Source of the DNA: Symbiodinium kawagutii
Lineage: Eukaryota; Sar; Dinophyceae; Suessiales; Symbiodiniaceae
NCBI GenBank assembly: GCA_009767595.1
Contig: VSDK01014227.1
Span: 32,338 to 96,337, forward strand
Direction: 5' to 3'
Length of the DNA stretch: 64,000 bases
Within the stretch, counting starts at the first letter, position 1. Every line of letters begins with the position of its first letter. Below the pieces are notes generated by a model, which ran no database searches, was not told where the DNA came from, and saw only the letters and a program-made list of their open reading frames with translations. Below are positions 1 to 10,994 of this stretch, one piece after another. A program made the translations under genes and the position numbers.

Positions 1-1
1 A

Positions 2-76
2 TTCCACACCTACTTCGCTGCAGCCTGCGAGGCAGCCAAACTCTTGGGGAAGCTTTGTTTTCTGAACCTCCTCAAG
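2..76 (+). CDS. partial Ala/Cys exon at window edge
   Basis: Frame 2 is open from the window edge and reads TYFAAACEAAKLLGK near its start, then ends at CTCAAG|GTATAT, a normal GT donor. The alanine-rich composition with a cysteine resembles the alanine-rich exons at 24651 and 25766. It is probably an internal exon of an upstream gene of the same secreted-protein group. The real exon start lies outside the window. Chance coding is possible because the stretch is short. Confidence 0.35.
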
Positions 77-1467
77 GTATATTTAGTGTTTTAAAGGTGG
101 TGGTGATGGTGGTGGTGGTGGTGGTGGTTTTCCACACAACAGCTGTCAAAAGCCTTCGTCTCACACTGACGATAGTTCCTTTTCTTTCAGTTGAAATGGA
201 ATATTGATGAAGTTTCAATGAGGAGGACAGGATGTAGACGATCCAGGGGGGCCAACTAAGCCACGACGAACGAGCGATGCGGGTAACAACACCCTGGCTT
301 CGAGTTCCGCCAGGCTGGTCAACCGGTTGAGGAGTCCATCTCCACCGCAATGGCGCGACAGGGCTCTGTCAAAATTGTGGGGCTCCTCGGGAGCTGAAAG
401 CTTCAAGCTTCGCTACCAGCAATGCCAACAGCACGAGTGCGATGCTTCAATGGCATGGTATGCTAATATGGTGCCATTTGGAAATTAGAACAAGATGTCC
501 CAAACCATTGTGTCACCACACAGCTCTGACGACCACCGAACGAGTGAGCCACTTCTAGCGAAGGTTTGCACAATAGCCGCCACCACAATCTCTGTTGAAA
601 CATTCCAAGGTCGATTGCGGTCTTCCCAATCCAACTTGGCTGGGTGTCAGCAGCACTCTTGGAATCGATGTCGGCCTTGTAAGCAGTTGAATCTGAAGAT
701 ATCTGAAGTGGAAGGTTTCTGGTCCCAGCAGCGCTTTCCAGTGGCTTGGACCAGGCAAGAACTGTGGCTTTTGCAAGGTCCAAGTGGCCGAGAAGGCGAA
801 GCGCGGAAGCGCGCGCGGGGTTAAGGTGAAATCTCAGTGCGTTCCCCGCTTGGGTTCCCCGCTTGGGTTCCCCGCTTGACAGCTCGTCAGGCCGCAGGCT
901 CCTACCTTTCGTGCAATGGTTACTGCCAAGCTCAAAGCACGAGCCTCAGAGTTGAGCCTTCGCAGATGTCTCTGAGACGCCTGTTGCGATGAAGTCCCAC
1001 CGAAGCCATTTTGTTAAGACGGTTTAATTCAGGCACCGTTCCAAAACCATTTTACATGGTTCAGAAACTGTGGTTCAAAAAAAATTTGGAGCAGTTCAGA
1101 AAATATTGTGTAACAAAAAATATCAATTTCATGCGAGTAAGTACATTTTGAAGCCATTTGCTACTTACGAGCGCGAAGCTCGTGCGGACATCAGTGGACT
1201 TCTGTCCAAGTCATAGATTCTGAAGTGTACTCAGGGCCGGCGGTGCAGTTGAGAAAGTCTTACGAATGTGGCTGTCGGAGCTTCTAAATTTCACTCAGCC
1301 TGAATGGTTTCGGAATCCGTTCGTGTTGGGATGAGCAGTGAGCAGGTGGTCTTCAGTGTGCAAAAGCTTTCAAGGGCTTCCTTAGCAGCTGTGATGTTGG
1401 GTCTGACTCTGAGCCGATCTGGACTTCGCTGTGTTCACTTCGCAGTGAATTTTGCTTGCTGACGCAG
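77..1467. other. intron/intergenic stretch with simple repeats
   Basis: No convincing exon is seen. It holds a GGT-type microsatellite (about 96-127), a 13-bp unit gggttccccgctt repeated three times (about 840-879), and at 1000-1013 a 14-nt match with one mismatch to the 5' part of the dinoflagellate spliced leader. Open frames around 495-824 show no family resemblance and are open on both strands. Confidence 0.4.
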
Positions 1468-1543
1468 GGAAGAGATTGCGTGTGATGCTACCTTCGAAGC
1501 AAACAGCCACCCTGTTTGCGAATGCAGTCCAGCGCCAGTCAAG
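1468..1543 (+). CDS. Cys-rich 'CEC' exon, copy 1
   Basis: This 76-nt exon is entered at GCAG|GGAAG and left at GTCAAG|GACC, a GA donor. It starts with one base completing a codon, then reads ACDATFEANSHPVCECSPAP. Copy 2 at 4838-4913 has the same length, the same phase and the pattern CD-x2-F-x6-8-CEC-x-PA-x2-K. Equal length and phase in two exons 3.4 kb apart point to exon duplication. A looser relative is at 21360. I recognise no named domain; the cysteine spacing suggests a secreted disulphide-bonded module. Confidence 0.6.
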
Positions 1544-1702
1544 GACCACTTTGCACCAAGGGCTTCTGTCAACACTCTCCCATAATGTGTGCCCCCTGAA
1601 CTTCAATGTGTCCATTCGTGAGGATAACCAAGCCAATGCGATGATGGCGGCTCACTTACCTCGGCCTGCAGAGGTGTGGCCAATGAACCCAAGCAGTGCA
1701 TC

Positions 1703-1756
1703 TGTGCCATGCTGTGCCATGCTGTGCCATGCTGTGCCATGCTGTGCCATGCTGTG
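1703..1756. repeat. 10-bp tandem repeat
   Basis: The unit tgtgccatgc is repeated about five and a half times with no visible divergence, inside a presumed intron. Open frames on both strands across it (CHAVPCCAML-type and its complement) are repeat artefacts. Confidence 0.85.
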
Positions 1757-2043
1757 ATTGGTTGCTGAAGTCTTGGCAGGACAAGATCGCTTGCTTGGAT
1801 GTTGTTGTCAGCACCTCAAAGTCTTGCAGCACCTCCCTCCAAGCAGACTCCAAGCACCAAATCTCACAGTGAGCAGTGCATCGGGAGGCCGAAGGCTGCG
1901 GATCCTTGAAGGACCAGCTCAAATGTTTGAGTGTTGAACTCAAAGCCGACAGAAAAATATGATAGGACTATCTCATTGAACAAATCAAGAAATTTGTACA
2001 GTATGACTCGACTATCTCATTGATTCTGATCGATTCAACCGAG

Positions 2044-2400
2044 GCAGCAAAGATGGGTCTGTCCCAACCTATCGTGGCTTGAAGATTGCTGGAGAGCCAT
2101 GTGTTTGGTGCGGAGGAGGGTGGGGTCTCTTAGACTTTGGGGCAGCACATACAGCAGAGTGCCGAGGTCTTCAATTTCTTCTCTGAAAGTGGTGTTATTT
2201 TGTGTATTTCTTTGACACAAACATATTGAAACGAAACTCCTTCAGAGTTTCAAGGTCTTTGTAAACTCATGTGTTTTGTTTCATGTTGGAACATGTTTCA
2301 TGTGTTTTGTTTCAATGCTAAGACCGAGATTCAAGGTCTTGCTCTGACAATGATGAGAACGTCCTGTGCGCTGCCTATGACTTCCTTGCCAACGGCCAGG
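2044..2400 (+). CDS. PCVWC module, fused-exon variant A
   Basis: There are two exons. Exon 1, 2044-2119 (76 nt, AG|GCAGC to GG|GTGGGG), reads SKDGSVPTYRGLK then GEPCVWCGGG. Exon 2, 2336-2400 (65 nt, AG|GTCTT to CAGG|GTTT), reads SCSDNDENVLCAAYDFLANG. The junction is phase 2 and restores a Gly codon. The same two-part layout recurs at 6456 and 17767. Compared with the four-exon cassettes, the intron between the KDG part and the PCVWC part is absent here. The role is unknown; the cysteine content suggests an extracellular module. Confidence 0.7.
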
Positions 2401-2896
2401 GTTTGGTCTGAAGCCTATCTTCGAACCTTGAGCCCTCCACCGGGGTCAACCGGGGTCCACTTGCCATGTCTGTGGTTGAGGCTTTTGGCAGCCGACAGGC
2501 GACGGTTCTTTGAGACAACCATTTTCCCGGTGAGGAAAGGCGTTTCGCACGTTTCTAAACGCCAAAGCCAGGCGATACTATCGATGGATGTGGCTCATTG
2601 CAAGGCCTGTTTTCTGCAATTCCTTCTCGGCTGTACGTTGGTAAATGTTGGTAATTTCAGGTGTAGTGAGGTACAAAGGCCGTTGAAATGTTTCCTTGCG
2701 TCTCAGGAGACAAGTCAGAGTTTCGGCAATGTGGATTGCTTGACTCGTGTTGCAGAAGGCTGCAGCTCTATCAAGGATTGGGCATATGTGCACAGGGGAT
2801 AACTGAAATTGGTGACAGTTTGGAGCGAACTCAAGGGTGCGGGAAAAGTATGTTCAGGAGCATATTCCTGACCTGACATGACCCAGCATGTGGTAG

Positions 2897-3456
2897 GACA
2901 AAGATGCCTGCTTGGCAAGTGTCGATGACAGCCCATCCCAGCAGATTGCTGGTTTGAAGGCTCGAGAGCTGAGAATGGCACGATAGAATGCTTGCAGCGC
3001 ACTATGCTTGCAGCCCATCCTTTGTATTTTGACAGCAATTCTTGGTGCAGGTGCAGGGTCAGCCATGCGTATGGTGCGGCGGAGGGTGACTTGCTCTCAT
3101 ATTTTAGTGTGATCATTGAGTTCTCAAAGCCTTTCAGGAGCCTTTCAGTGCAATGACAGTCCTGTTGCGAGATTCACTTTTGGCATTCAAGCACTCTAAA
3201 GTTCCGCTTTTCATTGATAATGAATTCTGATGAACTTCCAAATCACAATCAGCACTCTGAAAGTTCACAGTTTGATAAGGCCATGCAACGAGCACGGCAA
3301 CGTGTGTGAGCCGCACGAGTTCTTGTTCAACGGCGTAGGCCAGGGATCTCTTGCCAAGTGTCTCTCTCTCTCTCTCTTTCTCTTGCCGAGTGGTGTACTT
3401 GTGCAGGCCATGCGTTCAATACGGGAACCTCCATCTACACCACTGCCGCTTGCGAG
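2897..3456 (+). CDS. PCVWC cassette, four-exon copy b
   Basis: The four exons are 2897-2959 (63 nt), 3051-3085 (35 nt), 3280-3344 (65 nt) and 3407-3456 (50 nt), leaving by GC, GT, GA and GC donors. They encode DKDACLASVDDSPSQQIAG, then GQPCVWCGGG, then CNEHGNVCEPHEFLFNGVG, then GHAFNTGTSIYTTAACE. The cassette starts and ends in phase 0, so it can be duplicated or skipped without a frameshift. Copies at 7818 and 19616 have matching exon sizes (63, 35, 62, 50). I know no named family with this motif set. Six cysteines suggest disulphides in a secreted or surface protein. Confidence 0.75.
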
Positions 3457-4406
3457 GCATAGACTCGACGATCAGATTCGACTGACCATGAAAGCATCAT
3501 CTCCTTTCTTAGTAAATAAGAAATTCTCCTTTCTTAGTAAATAGGAGTAAATTCTAACTTTCTTCAGAATGTCTTTATTTGGGAAATTAGAGGAGTGTAT
3601 TTGTACTGAAGGGGAAAGGACGGGAGAGACTTGATTAGAAACTTGGACAGGCGGTCCACTGACCACAATGAAGTGGTTGATATACCTTCTCCGATTTCAT
3701 GTGCTGTGCAGAACTCACTTTGGAGGCCGGAAAGCCTGTGCAGCACGAAGTGCCAAGTAATGTGGCAAATTATGGAGGTGATATTGCAGTCAGGAGGCTC
3801 AGAGAGCTGTGTGAAGGGGACTAGTGACAGAGTTTGATGCCTGCAATCGAGAATTTCATGACAACCATGCCTTTTGTAATAATTTGCACAAGTTCACTTG
3901 CATGAAGTGCACTGGACTACACTAACGTCAGCAGTGGCAAGTACCCGAATTGATGAGCTGATTCTGTGTGTCAGCGCGGAACCGCACTTGAAAGAGGAAA
4001 AACATGGACCTCAAGGTGTTTCGTTTGCGTCCTGTCACAAACACCAAGGTGGACTGTGGCATGCCAAACCCAATTTGGTACAAAGTCGGTCAGACCCTAA
4101 ACACATTTGGCAACCTATGCATCCGACAGTGCGGAGTGGTGATGATCCCGAATGGCTGAGGAAAAGTTTGTGGCTTCTGCAAAGTTCAGGTGGCAAAGAT
4201 GGTGTCATTCTCAGCTTTGGAAGGAAACCATGAAAGCTCCCTTTGGTGATGAATATGACTAGGACTACACTGTTTGATGACATTGATGAAACGGTCCGTC
4301 CATATCCGTAGCTTACCACCAATTTACAATGAAAATCTGTTGAGTTACATTGATTTACCATAAATACGACGGGTTACAGTGGATCTCCCAATACTTCGCT
4401 TTCCAG

Positions 4407-4913
4407 GCCTTGCCAGTCTACAAGAACTGCACTGGATATTGCCGTGCTCAAGGCTTTGGACGGCACATTGCACCTGTTGAGTTTCCCCTTTCAGTAGACA
4501 CCAAATCTGAGCACGGCTGGTGCATCTATGACTCTATGACGGCAAGAATCGGCATTAGTCAACGATCCTCAACTAATGAATGGGCATTAATTCAATTAGA
4601 TCTTTACCTGTTGTTTGAATATTCCTCACAGAGTTCATTTGGTAAGGGAAAGAATTTCGCTCATAAGTTGCCAGGCTTGACATGCTCAAAAGCATTCAAG
4701 GGCCATTTGCACAGCTGCGATGTGGAGCACGGTTCCCAGTGAAACGAGGTAAGAATGATGTGAAGAGTATGCTTCATATGTACCTCATATGTGCTGAATG
4801 CTGACCTTCAGAAAGTTGGCAGACTGTCGCCGTCAAGGTCGCCAATGGGATGTGATGAAGCCTTCGGAACTGAGACTGCACCTCTGTGCGAATGCCAGCC
4901 AGCCGCCATCAAG
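4407..4913 (+). CDS. YCRAQG exon and 'CEC' exon, copy 2
   Basis: Exon 4407-4452 (AG|GCCTTG to CTCAAG|GCTT, GC donor) reads VYKNCTGYCRAQG. Exon 4838-4913 (76 nt, AG|GTCGCC to ATCAAG|GCGG, GC donor) reads CDEAFGTETAPLCECQPA. The first matches the exon at 20851-20890 in start, end phase and the motif C-x2-YC-x2-QG. The second matches 1468-1543 in length and phase. Together they look like the two ends of a Cys-rich domain of the form C..YC..QG....CxC that I associate with dinoflagellate secreted proteins; that association is from memory and uncertain. A middle exon was not identified. Confidence 0.55.
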
Positions 4914-5139
4914 GCGGTCCCTACCGGTTGCTGTTGGAATTTGCAGATGCAAAGCTTTGAATCCAAAACGCCTCACATCTTTTGCTCTTTAAATCTTTTT
5001 GTTATGTTTTCCCATGAAAGTTCCTCTTGATATACTCACCATCCCTTTCCTGTGGTAACCAAACGCCACCAACCTGATTTGCCCAAAGTGCAGGAATAAA
5101 ACCAGTTGAACAAGAGGTCCGACATCTCTCTTTGAATGC

Positions 5140-5620
5140 TGATTTGTTTTCTTCTATCAATCTGTCGTCTATTTGTCTATGATTCTAGTTGTCTTATTTG
5201 TCTGTTTGTCTATCTGTCTATCTACCAATTCTGTCTATCTATCTATTTGTTTGCTTGTCTGTTTGTTTACTTGTCTCTTTGTCTATTTATCTATTTGTCT
5301 ATCAGTCTCATTGTCTCTTTGTCTCTTTGTCTCTTTGTCTATTTATCTATTTGTCTATAAGTCTCATTGTCTCTTTGTCTCTTTGTCTATTTATCTATTT
5401 GTCTATCAGTCTCATTGTCTCTTTGCCTCTTTGTCTCGTTGTCTCTTTGTCTCTTTGTCTATTTGGCTATCTGTCTATCTGTCTATCTATCTATATATCT
5501 ATCTATCTATCTATCTATTTATCGATCAACTTACACACCTTTTTATTTGATCATACCTCTCTACATACATGTATGTCTATCTATAATATACCTAATTATA
5601 CCTATCTATCTATATATTCA
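5140..5620. repeat. TCTATTTG/TCTG-type microsatellite tract
   Basis: About 480 bp of pyrimidine-rich tetranucleotide-derived sequence (tctatttgtctctttgtc and variants) ends in a pure CTAT run near 5480-5520. All three + frames stay open for over 100 codons with Leu/Cys/Ser/Tyr-only translations, which is a repeat artefact. It lies between the CEC exon at 4838 and the module at 6456. Confidence 0.9.
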
Positions 5621-6117
5621 CACGTATTTCATGTCTCTTTCTGTTTGTGTCAGGACGACTTCGTGGCCGTGAAGCGACCCACGGAGGTGGGGAAGTGGTC
5701 AGAACTTGAGGTCCACCATCGGTCAAGCGGCAACCCTTTAAAATGTCTAGAAACATCAGTGATAGTTATTGTTTAAGAAGTGAAAGCAGTTTGAAAAGTT
5801 GAAGTTATGTTGAATATCCTGAATGCCTGTCAGAATGGCTTCTCAAACCTCACAATATCGCCATATTTGGTGCTTTTCTGTGGTGCTTTCGGTGGTGCTT
5901 TGGTTGTTTCCGATTTGTTTCGTGCTCCTTGGGATCTGCCAGCATTGATACCAGCACAGGAGCAGATGAAATGTCTCAAGGCAGAGGTGAGTGACGGGGC
6001 ACCAGGGGATACCACGGGTACGAGTTGTTTGAATTCGTTTGCTGGTCAAAATCAGACCCAGAGCGGATGGTTTGGCACCAAAAGAGATAATGGGTGTCAA
6101 TTTTGCTCTAAGGTTTG

Positions 6118-6215
6118 TACACACTGACACACACACACTCACAGCACGCATACACATGCGCACACAAACTTACTCGTGCGAGATTTGAACACACGCACAC
6201 ACACACACAGACACT
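6118..6215. repeat. CA-rich simple repeat
   Basis: Two interrupted CA runs (about 6122-6170 and 6190-6215) lie in a presumed intron. Between 5621 and 6455 I see no convincing exon apart from this repeat, although 6029-6112 is open and Cys-containing. Confidence 0.7.
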
Positions 6216-6455
6216 TGTTTGTTTAAGTGACTGCTGCAGGATCTTGTTTTTTGGAAGCATGGACTCTTCTCCACATTTCTCCATGGAGTCGTTTTGAGTG
6301 CCAGGAGAAAGGGTGCTTTGGAATTACAGATCGAATCAACTGTTTGAGCCAGAATCCAAGCACATCATTTTCATCCAACTGTGCCACACCAGGGGTTCTC
6401 AAAGAATTTTGCAATGCGAGCTGCTTCGATTCTTTTGGATGCTGTGCTTGTTTAG

Positions 6456-6675
6456 GCAGCAAGGATGGCACTACTGAAGTTGGCAAGGCAGGATTCAAGA
6501 TTGGCGGCGAGCCTTGCGTGTGGTGCGGAGATGGGCCGGGTCCTTGGGGTCGAAGTATCAAAGATCCGATTGCATCACTTCCACATGTAGATCCATTGTC
6601 CTCCTCAGCTAAGGTCTTGCACAACTGACTCAGCGGCCAAGTGTGCTCCATATGACTGGTTGATGAATGGCAGGG
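6456..6675 (+). CDS. PCVWC module, fused-exon variant c
   Basis: Exon 6456-6534 (79 nt, TTTAG|GCAGC to ATGG|GCCGG, GC donor) reads SKDGTTEVGKAGFK then GGEPCVWCGDG. Exon 6614-6675 (62 nt, AG|GTCTTG to AGGG|GAAT, GA donor) reads SCTTDSAAKCAPYDWLMNG. Sizes and phases match variant e at 17767 (79 and 62 nt). The residues just before the exon in the same frame (FGCCACLG) would supply the CL-x-SKDG cysteine seen in the four-exon cassettes, but the open frame upstream probably includes intron. Confidence 0.7.
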
Positions 6676-7584
6676 GAATTGATTTGACCTCAGCTTTCCA
6701 TGTTTTGTCGTGGTGCTAGCCCCACATTCACTGTGCACGAACACTCGCTGCTAGGAATACTCGTCCTACCATGCTTGAGCCTCAACAGTCTGAGCTCTCT
6801 GACGTACCCCATCGCCCATGAATCTCCACCGAGGCAAAGGGAGGAAACTATGATGTGGCCATCTGCAAGGCGGAAGTAGGTGAAGTTTCTACAAGTTCCC
6901 TTAGACCGATGGATAGAACATGATAGAACAGCTTTCCAGATTCGTGTCTTGAAGTCAGCATTTGAAAGAGACCGCTCATGCGAGTCTTGTCTACTTGTTC
7001 AGTTTGGGTGCTACGAGTACATTATTTATGACAACCAAGGCATCATAGCATCGAACATTATCAGGGTATTTTTCCCACGCATAGTCTTGGAAAACCACTT
7101 GGCCACATGTCTGAGCCCAAAAGCACACGTTTCACTCATTTATTTTCATTTTGCACAAGAATACATGTGGCCACAATCGGGCCTTCAGCGTTTGCAATGA
7201 GAATATTTTCAAGTCTGAAGTCTACAACAGATAGCAGCCTGTTGCACACAGACCTCCCTGAGCAACCCGGCAGCAATTCCTTCCCTCCCTACTCAATTAG
7301 GGGCGCCCACCCGTTGGTGCTTTTTGTCAGACTTCATGGCTTTTTTTGAAACTTGTGAAATGGACCTATTCCAAAAACAAGACGAAGACCTGTGAAACCT
7401 TTCTGAGCCCACACATTTTGAAAAAGACACAAAACCACGGGATTGTAGAGAAGGGGCCCACGGCTAAAGGTACCATGTTTGCAATCAGTGCAACGTGGGT
7501 GGACTTTGGATCCCACATCAGTATACATCATAATATACAAATATATAATATATACACTTTATAGGTGGACAAGGGTGTGTGCAG

Positions 7585-7704
7585 GCAGATGCTGACGCGG
7601 TCTTCTCAAACTTGGAATGCCTCGCATCGGAAGCCTCCGGCTGCAACAGCATCCAGGACTCATGCAGTTGCACCAAATCTCTTAGGTTCTGTAGGTTCGA
7701 CATG
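7585..7704 (+). CDS. 40-codon Cys-rich exon
   Basis: The 120-nt stretch is phase 0 to phase 0, entered at GCAG|GCAGATG and left at GACATG|GTAAGA. It contains ECLASEASGC, then DSCSCTKSLRFCRFDM, with six cysteines in 40 residues. It lies directly before the four-exon cassette d, 113 bp away, so it is probably part of the same secreted protein. No family recognised. Confidence 0.5.
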
Positions 7705-7817
7705 GTAAGAAGTGCACTTAACGCTGTAAAGATGCTACAATTCTTCCAAGAATATATCTAAACACCTCAGGGATCCGTTCTCAAGTGCATCAGAACACGC
7801 TTGCCTGGCAATGTTAG

Positions 7818-8333
7818 GATGAAGAAGTGTGCTTGAAGAGCAAAGATGGCCGTCCGTACGAATACATCGCCGGTTTCAAGGCAACTGTATCAATGCATCA
7901 TTCAGACTCTTGAAAATGAGAGGAAATACACAGAAATTCTAACATTTGTTTAGATGCACTTGAGAGTGTTCAATGAGCCACAAGCCACCTGATGCTGCAG
8001 GCTGCAGGTCAGCCGTGCGTATGGTGTGGTGGAGGGTCTAGAGCTCGGTACATTTGGGGTCCGAATTTCTCTGAGAAGAAGCAGGTCCTCAAAGTGACCA
8101 GCTTCACCAAGGAACTGCCACAGTGGAAGCGCCAACAAATGCGAGCCATACGATTTTGCAGTGAATGGAGAAGGTGCTTCGGTGGGGTCGGTGTTAGTTT
8201 TTGCATTGAACTTCATCTTCAGATTGAGAGTTGGCAGTTGGCAAGGATCAAGTCTTGTGACACGCTTCATGATCCTGAGTCAGGCCATGCATTTGATGCT
8301 TTCCACGTTTGGGACTCGGCCTACCAGCAAACC
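7818..8333 (+). CDS. PCVWC cassette, four-exon copy d
   Basis: The exons are 7818-7880 (63 nt, leaves by GC), 8001-8035 (35 nt, GT), 8112-8173 (62 nt, GT) and 8284 to about 8333 (end uncertain). They encode CLKSKDGRPYEYIAGFK, AAGQPCVWCGGG, NCHSGSANKCEPYDFAVNG and GHAFDAFHVWDSA. The first three exons agree with copy f at 19616 to the nucleotide in length and phase. This is the last cassette before the membrane-protein gene at 8745, so this transcription unit probably ends soon after it. No clear stop or tail was identified. Confidence 0.75.
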
Positions 8334-8744
8334 CAAAGCGTTTCACACTCCTGGGCTTATTGCGTACCGATGTCATGTGAGCACAAATAGATTGACATTT
8401 GCCGTGCTTTGTGCGAGGAAATTTTAGCAATGATTCTCAAGCAGAAGAACATGCTGTGTCATGCAGGATTTGGGAACGAATGCCATTTGATTTCTGAAGA
8501 AGTTATGATCCATGGTTTATGGCAACGAACCCTCGATATGACCTAGTCATCCCCGAGGTTCATAGTGAGGGAACCCCTGGAGCAACAAAAAGTGAGCTCA
8601 GGGCTCTGGAAAACACTGCCTCAATCATGTGACAGATAGGTTTACAGCCTTCTCAAGAGAAATCTGCTGTGATTTCAACACGAATCATCGACTGAAAAAA
8701 ACGTCCCTTTTGGATTCCCAGTCCGACTGTGGAAGTTCGGTGCC
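8334..8744 (+). promoter_or_regulatory. spacer and likely trans-splice acceptor upstream of the 8745 gene
   Basis: About 400 bp separate the last cassette exon from the ATG at 8745. A pyrimidine-rich run ending ttttggattcccag (AG at 8720-8721) sits 24 nt before the ATG and is a good candidate for spliced-leader addition. The frame is open upstream to 8673 without another ATG. No other element is visible. Confidence 0.35.
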
Positions 8745-10994
8745 ATGGTCTCCTTTGGTCTTTTGGTTGGCGCCGCCTTGGCTGGAGTTTATAATTGGGC
8801 TTCTGGCGTGTATTCGTACAACCGAGATGCTTGGATGACAGATATTCAGGTGGAGCAAGCACATGCATATCAGGAAGACAACTTGCAAATCCAGCTGAAG
8901 AGTATGCAAAGGGAGGAAGTTCGTGATCTCGTGAACTCTGATCTCAATCGGATCAACAACTCTCTTCTAGTGGCCACCTTGATCCTCTCACTTGCAGGAG
9001 AAATGCTGTTTGAGGGGCAGATTCCAACAGATTGCCCTGCATTTGTACTGAACGCTTATATTTTGTGTTTAGGGAGTGCAGTATTCCACTTGTCTTTTTG
9101 CATCCTCTTCGGCATTTGTGCCAGCAGCAAGGCCTACCGCAGGGCTTCAAGTCTTCTGACACGCTTCATTCGGCCACAATGGAAAGAACAATTCCAAAAG
9201 ATGAAGACGCGGAAAGCGACAGAGAACACTGCAACTTTCGAATCCCGTCCGTTGAGTCGCATGATGATGCCGCCACTGGCATCTCGTATGTTTGGGAAAA
9301 TGCGCAGGGAGGATCAGAATGAGCATCAGCAGGGCTCCCCAACTTTTACTGCGACCTGGTCTGATCATAGCAGCACATCAGAGGGTTTCGTCAGTCCACA
9401 GAGATGTCCTCGGCGTTGGCGTCAATCGAGGTCCCTGGGAAAAGTCTTTGCAGATGAATCTCTGGTGGATATGGTGGAACTCGAGGACTTGGAGAGGGAA
9501 GTTGCAAAGGATGGAAAGCAAAATGGAAGGCCAAGTGAGTTGCAGAAGCATGTCACTCTATGGAAAGACACGTCGCAGGGATGGCGCAAGTTTTCGAGCT
9601 GCATGTTCAAATGCCTTGCCCGTGGAACTATGAACCTGCTGGAAGCATGTGGCTACCTTGCAGTAGGAACTCTCTACAGTGGCTATGCAGAAGCCTGGGC
9701 TTTTTGGGCCATTCAACTCCTATTCACGGTGATCAATGTCATGATAGTGCGCTTTTTGCTGGACAGTTTCGAACCAGCCAACATCAAAAGTGATTGGCTC
9801 ATTTGGATATTGAGACGTTATCCATTCGTTGTGGCTTGCATTGTAGCATCTGGTCCCTTGTTCTGCGTGATTGCGGCTGCGACATCGTGGGTGATCATGG
9901 ATCGGTTCTTGATTCCCTTGTGCTACGGAACTCACACTTTTGTAAACGTCTACTTTGTCTCAATGTTCACCACTGATGATGACATTCAAGAAAAGCACCA
10001 TGACTCTGACTCGGAGAATGAGGAGGAAGGCATAGAAGCTGTTGAGGGTCAGGAATGGGGACCATGGGTTGCCCAGCCGTTGCAGCCACCCAACGGGCGC
10101 CACAAAACAGACTTCCTTCCAGTTCAAATGCTTCGTCAGGGAACGTTTGTGGTGAACTTCCTTTGGTCATGTGCCTTCCTCTGGGCTCTCTATGGGGCTT
10201 GGTTTGGTATGGACTTCAGAAACTCCAAAGCGGCCGTTTCGTTGTGGACCCATTCTCCGCCACAACTGGAGCTGTCTCAGGAGTTCATGGCCAGTCCAAG
10301 TGCTTTCTGGAAGCCGCATGCGTTGGTGTGCCCGCGAAATCAAGTCTTTGTAGCAGACCGCTACCATGTTTATGAGCTGGAAGCTGACAATACCAGAGTG
10401 AAGAGATACCCCTGTGTGATCAATGGAACCATTGCTGATATTGCAGCCACATGCAATGAGAAGAGCTGTTGGCCGGTGGTATTGCTGCAGGGAACACCAC
10501 CTTTGGTCTTGGACTGCTCCACTGGCCGTCAAGATCCCCTTCTACAAACCACCTCAGATGCAGGACGTATTGCCACCGATGCCGGCAGCATGCCAAATGG
10601 AAAGCTCCAAACGCTTCTTGCCACAGTCGGGGACAAGGTGATTGTACAGTACGGATGGTCGGTTGAGAGGGGGGCTTGGGAGCCTTTGTGGGACATCGAG
10701 AGCACTGTGGGAGTTCTATCTATGGACCTTGTCCTCGATAGACTCCTGGTGTTCCATCGCGGGGGATATTTACAATCACAGGACATTAAGTCGGGTCGCT
10801 TGTGCAGCACTTGGGCATTTGATGAATCTGCTTCTGTCATTGGTGGTGGTTGTGGCAACCAAGAGCACTCGTCCATTCTGATCCTTGTGAAGAAGGGTCA
10901 GGGCACCGTTCTGATGCGAGCGAATCTGCCCGCCTTGGACGATTGCAATGGACAGGGTCAAATGCCTGGGACCATGAAAATCACATCATTGTGA
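8745..10994 (+). CDS. multi-pass membrane protein with large C-terminal luminal/extracellular domain
   Basis: A single uninterrupted ORF of 749 codons, unusual among intron-rich neighbours. Hydrophobic segments lie at about 3-20, 73-90, 101-125, 300-338 (probably two passes or a hairpin), 360-382, 386-408 and 467-489. Residues 150-290 form a polar loop rich in Arg/Ser and 410-440 is acidic (SDSENEEEG). Residues about 505-749 are soluble; they contain four-strand-like repeats (VFVADRYHVYELE, VLDCSTG, LLVFHRGGYLQSQDIKSG) reminiscent of a beta-propeller, which is an inference. A consensus N-glycosylation site (NGT, about 560) lies there. The start is the first ATG (ccATGG) after a candidate trans-splice site. 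I recognise no named transporter family; a sensor or transporter role cannot be decided. Confidence 0.85.
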   Translation: MVSFGLLVGAALAGVYNWASGVYSYNRDAWMTDIQVEQAHAYQEDNLQIQLKSMQREEVRDLVNSDLNRINNSLLVATLILSLAGEMLFEGQIPTDCPAFVLNAYILCLGSAVFHLSFCILFGICASSKAYRRASSLLTRFIRPQWKEQFQKMKTRKATENTATFESRPLSRMMMPPLASRMFGKMRREDQNEHQQGSPTFTATWSDHSSTSEGFVSPQRCPRRWRQSRSLGKVFADESLVDMVELEDLEREVAKDGKQNGRPSELQKHVTLWKDTSQGWRKFSSCMFKCLARGTMNLLEACGYLAVGTLYSGYAEAWAFWAIQLLFTVINVMIVRFLLDSFEPANIKSDWLIWILRRYPFVVACIVASGPLFCVIAAATSWVIMDRFLIPLCYGTHTFVNVYFVSMFTTDDDIQEKHHDSDSENEEEGIEAVEGQEWGPWVAQPLQPPNGRHKTDFLPVQMLRQGTFVVNFLWSCAFLWALYGAWFGMDFRNSKAAVSLWTHSPPQLELSQEFMASPSAFWKPHALVCPRNQVFVADRYHVYELEADNTRVKRYPCVINGTIADIAATCNEKSCWPVVLLQGTPPLVLDCSTGRQDPLLQTTSDAGRIATDAGSMPNGKLQTLLATVGDKVIVQYGWSVERGAWEPLWDIESTVGVLSMDLVLDRLLVFHRGGYLQSQDIKSGRLCSTWAFDESASVIGGGCGNQEHSSILILVKKGQGTVLMRANLPALDDCNGQGQMPGTMKITSL

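Noticed and set aside
1000..1013. CCGAAGCCATTTTG, one mismatch to the spliced-leader 5' part
   Set aside because: The GGCTCAAG end is missing and no gene start follows; treated as probable chance similarity.
5136..5776. Long + strand ORFs of 74-195 codons rich in Leu/Cys/Ser/Tyr
   Set aside because: All three frames are open through the TCTATTTG-type microsatellite and the translations only mirror the repeat.
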